DNA of 64,000 nucleotides from Turnera subulata (taxonomy: Eukaryota > Streptophyta > Magnoliopsida > Malpighiales > Passifloraceae): the NCBI GenBank assembly GCA_028386065.3, contig JAKUCV010001843.1, forward strand, positions 101,548-165,547. Direction: 5' to 3'. A program made the translations under genes and the position numbers. How positions within the stretch are numbered: the stretch's first letter is position 1; each line of letters opens with the position of its first letter. Under the pieces are notes generated by a model that made no database searches, was not told the origin of the DNA, and saw only the letters and a program-made list of their open reading frames with translations. Positions 35,143 to 45,049 of the stretch are shown here, piece by piece.

Positions 35143-36660
35143 CATATATATATGTACATTGAAAATTAAAGGTAATTATATTTTGTGTTGGAAAATATTA
35201 TTATATATATTTAGAAAAAGATAAATACTATATATATTTTCTTAAAAATTATAAATATGCTATTATTTTTCTGGGAAATTATGGTGATTATATTTTGGGA
35301 AAAGTATAATTAATTTATGAAAATATTTTTAAAAGAGTTTTAATTAAAGTATGGTACCGAAATTATATTCAGATATATCGTACGGTACAATATTTTCGGT
35401 AAAAGATAATAATAAAGGATATGAACCGGGATGGGTTTATTTCGCAGTATTGGCATCATAGCATACCGATTATGTGCATTTATGTGAGCATGTTGTTTTG
35501 CTGTATAGGTTTGGATGTCGGACAGTTTTCCGAGGAGCCGGCTTTGGACCGGTCATTGTCTCCGGAGTTGAGTAATCGGCCAAGGTGAGGATGGATTTCC
35601 TTCATTATGTGCCTATATTACTCGGTTGTTGTGTTTGATGGTTATTGCACTGTTGAGTGTTGCGTTTGCTGTGGTTTGTTTCGGGATGTTTATCCTATTG
35701 TCTTGATTGTTGTCGGGATGTTTATCCCAGTATCTTGATTGGTTTTTGGATGTTTATCTTGAGTCTTTTTGGTACAACAGATAATGGATTAATTAATAAT
35801 AAATGTGATAAGGATGTCGATCCTTGGTTTGGTTTGGGATGTCTATCCCGGTATTTTGGTTAGGGATGTTGATCCCTGTGATTTGGTTTTGATTGATGAT
35901 AATATAATAGTCACGTGGTAAGTAGTGGTACGACTCGATGGTTTAAGACTGTTTTGTGGTGGCCATGACCCGGGTTACTTGTGATAAGCATGTCTATACT
36001 TGGGATGTCTATCCCGTGATTATTTTTGGGATGTCTATCCCTGGGTTCTTATTTTCGGGATGTCGATCCCTGGGTTCTCTTGGATTTGGTCTGGCACCCG
36101 AAATATGTTGAGAACCAGGTCTGACCCCTAGCTTATCCGTGACGGGGCCCGGAAAGATAAAATTGGAAATTGGATTTTATTTGAGTCTTTTTGGTCTTGG
36201 ACCGGTTTTGGGTCGAGTCTTTGTTTTGGTGTATTTTGGCGGTTTTGCCTATTTTTGACCTTGAGTAATTTTAGTGTTGCATATTGATTGTCTATCCTTC
36301 GTCGGTGAGCACTTCGGACTCACCCCCACCTGCGGGCTTTCATCCCGTAGGATGAGTTATTTGTGGTATAGGTTTGGTGCATTCCAGACAGACTGCGGCG
36401 TTATCCCTTGGACAGGAATTGGATTCATAGTTTGCATCAGTGTCGCATACAGTGTCTTTGTGAGTTATTAAGTCTTCCGCTGTGCTGTTTATTATTATTG
36501 TTGGGCCATTGGGCCGTATATGATGTTATTGTTGCTTTTATTTTGGGCTGTTGAGCTTGAGTTTCTGTTGTATACACTGTATGCTGGGCTTTATTTGGTC
36601 AGGTTGTTACAGTTCCGGCACGTGTTTACTGTGTACGGTAAATACGGGTCGGGCGTTTCA
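33883..36660 (+). repeat. Solo LTR (family B) nested in the G2 5' LTR
   Basis: The segment interrupts the G2 LTR between GCTGCGTTTT and TTTTATATG; the uninterrupted order is seen in the 3' LTR at about 44168-44195. It has the same internal order as the solo LTR at 11111-13738: purine tract (about 34220-34400), GC-rich leader with AGGTGAGT (GT at 34741), AT-rich stretch, CTGTATAG (35508), hairpin array (35682-36073), two-hairpin module (36296-36350) and GGGCGTTTCA end. The expected TG start is altered. A duplication of TTTT is the most that can be read at the edges. Confidence 0.85.
35096..35158 (+). repeat. (AT)n microsatellite
   Basis: An almost pure AT/TA dinucleotide run with a few C or G interruptions. 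It lies inside the AT-rich part of the nested LTR. The matching position in the other family B LTR (about 12250-12270) has only a short run, so it expanded in this copy. Confidence 0.9.
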
Positions 36661-37047
36661 TTTTATATGTTGCTGTGTTGCTGCTTTCCTATATGGCTTA
36701 GATGTTGTTTATATTGGAATATGTTGTTGCTGTTGATCTAGTTTGTGTGGATTGAATAATGGTCCCCGAGTGTGGGTGACAGATGATGTCTTGGTTCTTT
36801 GTTATATTTGGATTTATTGTGTAGTATTTTGACTGCGATGTACTGTCTGTTCCATCAATAAGAATAGTTTCGGCACGTGTTTACTGTGTACGGTAAATAC
36901 GGGTCGGGGCGCTTCATTTTGGTAGCGGAGCAGGCAGTAGGTCATTAGGGACATAACTGTGACTGCATGATTGTTTATTTGTGCATAAAATCTATCTTGA
37001 CTTGATATAATAAGCATGCATATACATTCTCATATAGGTAAGACGAA

Positions 37048-38226
37048 TGGATCCAGTTGGAGGGAATCAGCATGCTAGAGGTCACCTAGATGACGATCAG
37101 GTATCGATGGATCAACCGCAGCAAGTTGCGGGAGGTCCAGAACATCCTTTGATTGTTCCTTTGGGAGACCCTACGCAGATGTTAAAAGTGGTAACTCAGA
37201 TTCTATGAAGGCAAGATGCCAGAGATGCTCTTATCGATACTATGGAAGCTCGGGAACAGGAAAACCAGGGACCAGTCGAGGATCCAGTGTATATGAAGCT
37301 GGAAAAGCTTGGGGCAGAGATTTTTACCGGTGTTACCATACCACAAGATGCTGATTAGTAGCTCAGACAGATGAACAGGGTTATGCTGAAGCTGACATGC
37401 AGAAATGACAAGTGGGCCAGATATACCGCTGCCATGTTCCGAGGAGATGCCGTTGATTGGTGGGAGTATACTACCAGGGACCTGCCAAAACCTATCACCA
37501 TGCTGTGGAACCAGTTCATGGAGATGTTCCGAAGGAAGTTTGTTTCTGAGGCATACCAGGACCAGCTGAGAAGAGAGTTTCTGGGACTGCAACAGGGGCC
37601 AGAACAGATGGTCAATGAGTATGAGATCAAGTTCAACCGCCTGTACATCTATGCCAGTGAGTTCGCGGCTACTCCGGAGGCCAGATGTAAATGTTTCTAG
37701 GATGGTCTTCGATCTGACATCCAGATAGTCATGGGGTGCAAGGTCTATGAGACTTACCAGGACATGCTAACAGATGCCTTGAGAGCCGAGATTATCTGGC
37801 TGGGCAATGAGAGAGAGCAATTGGAGATCCGTAAGAGGCAAGCTGCACAGAGTTCTAGGGGACAGAACAAGAGGTTCCAGACACCAGCGAACCGGTCAGG
37901 ATATGGACAGAGCCGGTTCATGCCAGCGAGTCAAGGACGTGGATGGAACAACAATAACGCCTACAACTGAGGCAGTTCTTGGACTCAGTCTGGATTGACT
38001 TCATCTTGGAATGCTCGCCCGAGACCTCCTCTATCTCAGATGAGGTGCTATGCGTGTAATGAAGTTGGGCAGTACCGATATTCTTGTCCCAAATTGGGAA
38101 GATATGGAGGTACGACACCTGTTCAGACAGTGCAAGCTTCAGTTGTCAGTGTTCCTAGTGGTTCTAGAGTTGGCCGAGGCCGTGGATGTGGAGTTGTTCC
38201 TGCTAGGACCCAGTCAGCCATGAATT
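37048..38226 (+). pseudogene. G2 Gag remnant
   Basis: The start is MDPVGGNQH at 37048. Retrotransposon gag sequence is readable in the open stretch 37371-37700 (RYTAAMFRGDAVDWW, MLWNQFMEMFRRKFV), followed by a basic/Gln-rich region and a zinc knuckle at about 38049-38093. Gag would form the particle that packages the RNA. Stops occur at about 37206, 37356, 37698, 37968 and 38226. The zinc knuckle reads CYACNEVGQYRYSC, so the His ligand of CX2CX4HX4C is replaced by Gln. This is the region that is missing from G1. Confidence 0.85.
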
Positions 38227-38237
38227 AGAGTGCAGCA

Positions 38238-41200
38238 GTGCCGAGAGCATTTGTGATCACCGTTGAGGAGGATCTAGAGAATGCCGATGTTATAGCAGGT
38301 ACTTTTACAGTCTTTGGTAGTATTGCTTATACTTTGATTGATCCTGGTGCTACGCATTCATTTGTTGCGCAAGGTTTTACAATACAACATAACTGTACGG
38401 GAGAGAGTTTAACTTGTCCGATGAGGGTTAGGTTACCTGCGGATATAGTGGTCAGGTTAACCCATGTGTGCAGAGACGTTTCGCTTTCGTACGATAGTGA
38501 GGTTTTTCTTGCACGGTTGGTTGTGATGAACATGGGAGGTTTCAATATCATCTTGGGGATGGATTGGTTGTCCAAGTACAATGCTATGGTGAACTGTCGA
38601 ACCAAGGAAGTGCTCTTGACTTCCGATGGTAGGCGAAAGGTTTCGTTGACAGGTATTGGGAGAGCTGCTACTACATGTAGTATCTCTGCTAATCAGGATA
38701 TTGGGATGAAGCCATTGAGTCCAGATGCTTTGTTGACTCATGTCAAAGGTGAAGAAGTTCAGAATCCGATTTTGGGGGACATCACAGTTGTGAGGGAGTT
38801 TCTAGATGTGTTTCCAGAGGATCTATCAGGATTGCCACCTGACAGGGAAGTTGAGTACACCAACGATTTGATGCCGGGAGAGACACCTATCTTGATGGCA
38901 CCATATCGGATGGCACCGACAGAACTCTAGGAGTTGAAGAAACAGTTAGATGAGCTGCTTGAGAAGGGATTTATCAGACCTAGTACATCACCCTAGGGAT
39001 CACCAGTTCTCTTTTTGAAGAACAAAGATGGCAGTTTGTGAATGTGTGTGGACTACCGACAGCTGAACAAAGTGACAGTGAAGAACAAGTACCCGCTTCC
39101 CAGGATTGATGACCTTTTTGATCAGTTGTAGGGAGCTACTGTATTTTCCAAGATAGATCTTCGATCTGGCTACCATCAAGTCAAGATTGCAGAGAAGGAC
39201 ATACCGAAGACAACCTTCCGTACTCGATATGGGCATTTTGAGTTTACAGTGGTTCCTTTCGATTTGACCAATGCACCTGCAGTTTTCATGTACTTGAAGC
39301 ACTTGGTCCTGAACGAGTTCTTGGACAAGTTCGTGGTAGTCTTCATCGACGACATTCTGACATACTCCAAGAGCAAAGAAGAACATGAAGAGCATTTGAG
39401 GGTAGTACTACAAAGGCTGCGAGAGAAAGAGTTGTATGCCAAGTTTAGTAAGTGTGAGTTCTGGCTTGAGGAAGTTGCATTCCTTGGACATGTTGTTTCC
39501 GGGGATGGGATTAAGGTTGACCCTGCCAAAGTGAAAGCTGTTCTAGAGTGGGAGCCGCCCAAGACGGTACCCGAAGTCAGAAGTTTTCTTGGCCTTGCAA
39601 GATATTACCGGAGATTCATCGAGGGTTTTTCCTGTATAGCCAGTCCCATGACCAAGCTATTGAGGAAAGATCAAGCCTTTGTATGGAGTGATGCCTGCCA
39701 GAAGAGTTTTGATGAATTGAAGAAGAAGTTGACATCAGCACCAGTTTTGACAGTACCAAAGCCAGGAGTGGAGTATGTGCTGTTTTGTGATGCTTCATGT
39801 CTTGGTTTGGGAGCAGTTCTGATGCAAGAGGGCCGAGTGATTGCCTATACTTCGAGACAGTTGAGGCCACATGAGAAGAACTACCCAACACATGATCTAG
39901 AGATGGCCGCAGTGATCCTTGCTTTGAAGATTTGGCGACATTATCTGTTTGGAGAGAGATGCCGGATCTTCACAGATCATAAGAGTCTCAAGTACATCAT
40001 GACTCAGAAGGAACTTAACCTGCGACAAAGACGTTGGGTTGAGTTGCTGAATGATTATGATTGTACTATTGAGTATCACCCTAGAAAAGCTAATGTTGTA
40101 ACAGATGCTTTGAGCCGGAGACAACCAGAAGATGCTTCCACGACCTACTCGATGTCCTCACTTATCGAGTTAAGGAAGATGGGAATTGATTTGTCAGTGG
40201 ACGAGACAGGAGCTTTGTTGACCCATATTGAAGTCAAGTCTAACCTGAGGGGCTGGATTGTGGAACTACAAGATGGAGATCCTGACTTGATCAAGCTGAA
40301 GGAAGCTGTTCGTAGTGGAAAAGAAGACAAGTTTTGCATAGTTGAGGATAGTGCATTGATGCTGGGGAAACGCCTATGTGCACCCAGTGTTGGTGACCTA
40401 CGCAGTCAGATTCTGGAAGAAGGACATATGACGCCGTATGCTATGCACCTTGGGAGCACCAAAATGTATCAGAATTTGAGGAGTCATTTCTGGTGGCCAC
40501 GTATGAAGAAAGATGTAGCCGAGTATGTGGCTAAGTGTATCACTTGTCTGCAAGTGAAAGCCAAGCATTAGGCTCCAGCGGGAAATATGAGATCTTTGAC
40601 AGTGCCAGAGTGGAAATGGGAGATGATCACTATGGATTTTGTGGTTGGATTACCGTTGACCCGGAGACAGCATGATGCCATCTGGGTTATCGTTGATCGA
40701 CTTACAAATTCAGCTCTTTTGCTCCCCATCCGACAGACAGATACTCTGGATAAGTTGGCGAAATAGTATGTTGCAAAAGATTGTGAGACTACATGGGATT
40801 CCTAAGTCCGTAGTCTCAGACAGAGATCCGAGATTCATATCACGGTTCTGGAAGAGTCTGCAAGCAGCTTTGGGAACGAAGCTGAGTTTCAGTACCGCTT
40901 TTCACCCTCACATAGACGGACAGTCAGAGAGGACTATTCAGACACTGGAGGACATGTTAAGGGCTTGTGCTCTTAATTTCAGTGGGAGTTGGGATCAGTA
41001 TTTGTGTCTAGCGGAGTTTGCCTACAACAAAATTTTTCATTCTAGCATCAGCATGCCACCGTTTGAAGCTCTTTACTGAGGGAAATGCCGAAGTCCAGTA
41101 TGTTGGGATGAAGAAGGTCTCCGTTTAATTGTGGGTCTAGATTTAGTTAAGCAGACCGTTGATAAGATTCAGGTAGTTAAGCAGAGTATGAGAGCAGCAC

Positions 41201-41670
41201 AAGACCGACAGAAGAGTTATGCTGATAAGCATCGTCGTGAGATGGAGTACCAAGTGGGAGAAAGAGTTTTCCTCCGAGTTGCACCTTGGAAGGGTGTTAT
41301 CAAATTCGGGAAAAGAGGAAAGCTGAGTCCCAGGTACATCGGACCATATGAGATGGTGGAAATGGTTGGACCCTTGGCGTACAGATTATCTTTACCAGAG
41401 GAGTTGTCCCGGATTCATGATGTGTTTTATGTTTCCATGTTGAGGAGGTACAGATCCGATCCAAGTCATATGGTTACTACAGCAGATGTTGAGGTCGTAG
41501 AGGATCTCATGTATACAGAATTGCCGAAACAGGTTCTTGCTCGGGAAGTCAGACAGTTGAGAAACCGAGTCATACCGATGGTAAAGGTTAAGTGGAGCAA
41601 GGTCTCTGCGAACCAGTCTACATGGGAAGTTGAGGAGCACATGCGTTCTCAGTATTCGCACCTATTTTAA
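38238..41670 (+). pseudogene. G2 Pol remnant (protease, RT, RNase H, integrase, chromodomain)
   Basis: The sequence is co-linear with the intact G1 Pol. Protease IDPGATHSF is at about 38337, RT FIDD at about 39346, RNase H FCDAS at about 39784, the integrase finger CITCLQ at about 40540, SDRDPRF at about 40816, and the chromodomain at about 41530-41670. In-frame stops, located by comparison with G1, lie at about 38928, 38994, 39037, 39129, 40569, 40764 and 41077. A one-base insertion near 40775 shifts the integrase frame. Most stops are C-to-T or G-to-A changes of CAG, TGG or CGA codons. It cannot make a complete Pol. Confidence 0.9.
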
Positions 41671-42590
41671 GCATCAGAGTGAATTTCGGAGATGAAATTC
41701 TTTTAAGGTGGGTAGGCTGTAACAGCCCTGGTAATTTTTACGTTTTTACCGATACTGTAAAAATTTATTTTACAGTTATTTAGCATTAAAATTAATCTTG
41801 GGTAATTAATTTATGGTAATTCGTGCATCGAATTCTGAAACCGAGCCCTGTCCCACGTTTGGGATTTTTCTACAGATTTTTCGGACCAAAGTTGGAATTT
41901 TTCAGGTCCAGGAATCTTCAGAAAAGTCGGGGTTTAACCCCGAGTTGTCGGACCAGAAATAAAGTCAAGGGGGTACGTTAGTTATTTTCTGGTTCGGACA
42001 GAACCCGCCTCACATGCCGCACAGTGTTGAGTTTACTGTGAAGCCTGTGAGCAGATTGTACTGCCCGTGCCTCACCAGTATTTTGCTCGTGCTTCACCAG
42101 TCTGCATGTCTTCTGCCAGTGTCTCTTGTTTTTTTTCCAGTGCACACCATACCACACCATCAGCTCTTCTCTTCTCCTCTGCAAACCTACTGCCACCATT
42201 CTTTTCCTGCAAAACACCTACAAATAAACCAGTGCATCAACCAACCAAGAAAAAAATAACAAAACACAACAAACAACACACACCACCAAAACGTTGCCGT
42301 TTGGTAACAACCACCACACCCATCACCTTCTTCCTCTCCTCTTCCCGTGAACCAACACCACACCCGGCTGAGACCCACCTGCAACCTTCCTCTCTTCCTT
42401 CCCCCTCTAGCATCACTGCTGCAGGTCGCGTCGCCCCGTTGCCAAGCCGTCACGACGACCCGCGAGCAGAGCCTGCAGACCCGCTCCTCCCCTTGCCGCT
42501 CGTCGCCACCGCAACAAGCTATCCTCCTCTTCCGCGTCGCCTTCCTCGTCAGCCTCGTCTCGCCGTGCCGTCCTCTTCGTCGACAGCGAG

Positions 42591-43211
42591 GTGAGCATGG
42601 CGGGTTGGAGATCCGTTTTGGTTGGATCTGACCCGGTCTCGTGTGGGTCGACCTGGCCGTTATGGGTTTGACCCGCATCTAGGTCATGGACTTGGGTTAG
42701 GGCGTTTGGATCTGGGCTGATGTGTCGACTGGGCCTTCTGCACGGGCCTGCACCTGGGTTCCTATTTGGGGCCTGGGTTGGGTCTAAATAGTAGGTCTGG
42801 GCTGGCACTGTTTGGCCCAGTCCAGTTATAAAAAAAGAGAAAATATAATTTTGGGAATAATACTCTGGAAATAAAAATAACTTGTGTTCTGAAAAAAAAA
42901 ATATAAGTATGATATATGATGGAAGAGTAATTAATTTGAGGAAATAATCATGGAAAAAATAATTATATAATAAATAATAATAATAATTAATAATTTGGGA
43001 AAGGGTATTATCAAAGTATTATACCGGAATAATATCCGGGTATAAGCACAGTATGGTATTTTGACACTTAAACATAAATGGTGAATTATGATGATAATGA
43101 AGAAATAACCCGAGGCAGTAACCGAGATGAGTTAGTATTTATTTTTCGGTATACAGTACAAGCATGAAATTTGCATATCACTTATGTGTGCATATTATTT
43201 GATTGATATAG
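42591..43211 (+). other. Candidate LTR leader intron (representative of five LTR copies)
   Basis: The GC-rich leader ends GCGAG/GTGAGC and is followed by about 620 nt of AT-rich sequence ending TTGATATAG/GAG. The same donor-like and acceptor-like signals, at the same relative positions, occur at 32345-32969 (G2 5' LTR), 11910-12616 and 34741-35508 (family B), and 24118 to 23396 on the minus strand (G1). The composition shift at the donor is intron-like. Splicing itself is inferred. Confidence 0.45.
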
Positions 43212-44009
43212 GAGTTGATAACGAGCAGATACCTGAGGAACCGGACTTGGAGTCTGTTGGACACTTCCACAACTGATAATCGGCTAAGGTGAGGATGGAT
43301 AACCTTGGATATGTGCCCGTAATACTGTGTGTGTATTTTTGTTGTTTGATTGAACTACTGAGATAATTATTGATTGTTGTTTGATTGTTGTGGATATTGC
43401 TGTTGATGTTGCTGGATTGTGTTGTTGGTCTGTAGATTTTTTGAGTAATCGTTGAATTGCTAATTGTGAATAATTGGTAACATGTGATTGTTGATTGGAT
43501 GAGTCTGTGGAATAGCTTGAGATAATAGAAGTTGGATAAATGAGGATAGAATATTGGAATTGGAATTGAATTTGAGAAGATGATTTAATTGTCACATGGA
43601 AAGTAGTGGTACGACTGGATGGTTAGAGGCTAGTTCTGTGGTGTCATGGCCGGTTTGGTTTGGTTATTGGGGATGTTGATCCCGGATGATTTGGATATTG
43701 GGATGTTGATCCCGGATTGGTTGTTATTAGGATGTTGATCCCGGATTGGTTGTTATTAGGATGTTGATCCCGGATTGGTTGTTGTTGGGGATGTTGATCC
43801 CAGATTTTGTTTTGGCCTGACATCCAGAATCAGTTAATAACCAGGTACAACCCTAGCTTGTCCAGTGATATGGGCCCGGAAGATAAAATTGGTAAAGATA
43901 ATAAATATTCTTTTGGTCTTGGCTCAGTTGTGTTTTGGTTGAGTCTTTATGTTGTGATTGTCTGTGTTTACTTCGAAAGTATTATGGTTGATTACATATC
44001 TCTGTTTAT

Positions 44010-44066
44010 CCTTCGTCGGTGAGCACCTCGGACTCACCCCTCACCTGCGGGCTTTCATCCCGTAGG
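44010..44066 (+). promoter_or_regulatory. Conserved two-hairpin LTR module (representative of seven copies)
   Basis: The module begins CCTTCGTCGGTGAGCAC and ends CTTTCATCCCGTAGG. The first stem is GGTGAG/CTCACC and usually encloses a cUUCGg-type loop; the second is CCTGCGGG/CCCGTAGG with one G-U pair. Other copies: 13371-13428, 33710-33766 and 36296-36350 (+), and 22520-22576, 29031-29087 and 63802-63857 (-). It is far more conserved than the surrounding LTR and always in the sense orientation. This copy has CCTCG in place of CTTCG in the first loop. Confidence 0.7.
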
Positions 44067-44434
44067 TTAAGTTGTTTCGTAGTTCAGGTACGACGTTCGA
44101 TGGCTGCTGCTTTCTTCTCCACCTGACTCCGGATCTATACCTCCGCTACATGTGCATATAAGTCTTCCGCTGTTGTGTTTTATATGTTGCTGTGTTGCTG
44201 CTTTCCTATATGGCTTAAGATGTTGTTTGTACGGGAATATGCCGTTGCTGTTGAGCTAGTTTGTGTGGAATGAATAATGGTCCCCGAGTGTGGGTGGCAG
44301 ATGATGTCTTGGATCTTTGCTATATTTGGATTTACTGTGTAGTATTTTGACTGCGATGTACTGTCTGTTCCATCAATAAGAATAGTTTCGGCACGTGTTT
44401 ACTGTGTACGGTAAATACGGGTCGGGGCGCTTCA

Positions 44435-44967
44435 GATTTAGTTAAAAATTAATTTTCTCAAGCACTTCTAAACTGGATCCAAGTATTATTAAGGAACGTA
44501 CGGATAAATTATAAAATATAAGAGTAATTGAAAGATAAAATACCATTTAAAAGGATAATATGATAAATTTTCAAAAAGAGATAATATGGTTAAATAACTA
44601 TTTCATTTAACTCATAAAATAGTATTTTATGTTATTAATAAAAAGGAAAACTACAAATTAATTTTATATTTAGAGATGTAAGAGAGGATTTAAAAGTAAA
44701 TAGATATTTAGAAAAGAAGACCTAATATACACCGGAAATTTCCCCAAAAACCTACTTTATATCTATGTTTGTTGCAAATATTTATTATTTTATTATGAAG
44801 GAGGGCTTATAATGGTTATGAACCTCAACCAACTAACTCAACCCTTATTGATATTATTAAGAATAATTAATCTAATACAATTAGGAATAGAATTTATGTA
44901 ATTGAACTTTGTTTTTTGAGGGAAGTGTAATTGAACTTAAGTAATCCAAGCCCATAAATGATATGTC
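44435..44967. other. Host intergenic DNA, continuation of copy B
   Basis: From GATTT onward the sequence resumes the match with 16530-16720 (ATTAATTTTCTCAA, AAATTATAAAATATAAGAG), broken upstream by G1 and G2. No gene is seen. It ends at the LINE-3 target-site duplication. Confidence 0.65.
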
Positions 44968-44984
44968 TGCGTTAAATGAACCTT
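44968..44984. repeat. Left target-site duplication of LINE-3 (17 bp)
   Basis: TGCGTTAAATGAACCTT is repeated exactly at 50804-50820, on the other side of LINE-3. The length is typical of L1 target-primed insertion. Confidence 0.9.
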
Positions 44985-45049
44985 CTTTTTTTGGTGAAAA
45001 TAGGGGCTTAAAGCCTGTTATTACTTAAACTACGTTCACAAACCTAGAG

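Larger units (their letters stand above)
31435..36916 (+). repeat. 5' LTR of G2 (about 2.7 kb plus 2.78-kb nested LTR)
   Basis: It starts TGTAATAGCCCGGG and ends GGGGCGCTTCA. Removing the nested LTR at 33883-36660 leaves about 2704 bp, matching the 2717-bp 3' LTR. Three hairpin units occur at 33428-33501, the two-hairpin module at 33710-33766, and intron-like signals at 32345 (GT) and 32969 (AG). Ser/Pro/Arg-rich open frames at 31783-32440 are composition effects. Confidence 0.88.
31435..44434 (+). mobile_element. Ty3-gypsy chromovirus-type element G2, decayed, with nested solo LTR
   Basis: The element is on the plus strand with LTRs 31435-36916 (interrupted) and 41718-44434, flanked by perfect duplications GATTT (31430-31434 and 44435-44439). 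TGGTAGCGGAGCAGGC follows the 5' LTR at 36919, in the primer-binding position. The interior has gag, protease, RT, RNase H, integrase and chromodomain in order but with many stop codons. Its pol is clearly related to G1, while the LTR 5' parts have diverged. Confidence 0.92.
41718..44434 (+). repeat. 3' LTR of G2 (2717 bp)
   Basis: It starts TGTAACAGCCCTGG directly after the polypurine-like AAGGTGGGTAGGC and ends GGGGCGCTTCA at the GATTT duplication. It is the uninterrupted version of the 5' LTR. It carries five hairpin units (43670-43801), two more than the 5' copy. GC-rich leader, splice-like signals and the two-hairpin module are all present. Confidence 0.9.

Noticed and set aside
31435..44434. 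G1 and G2 as one large composite retrotransposon
   Set aside because: Each has its own LTR pair and perfect distinct target duplication, with host DNA between them.
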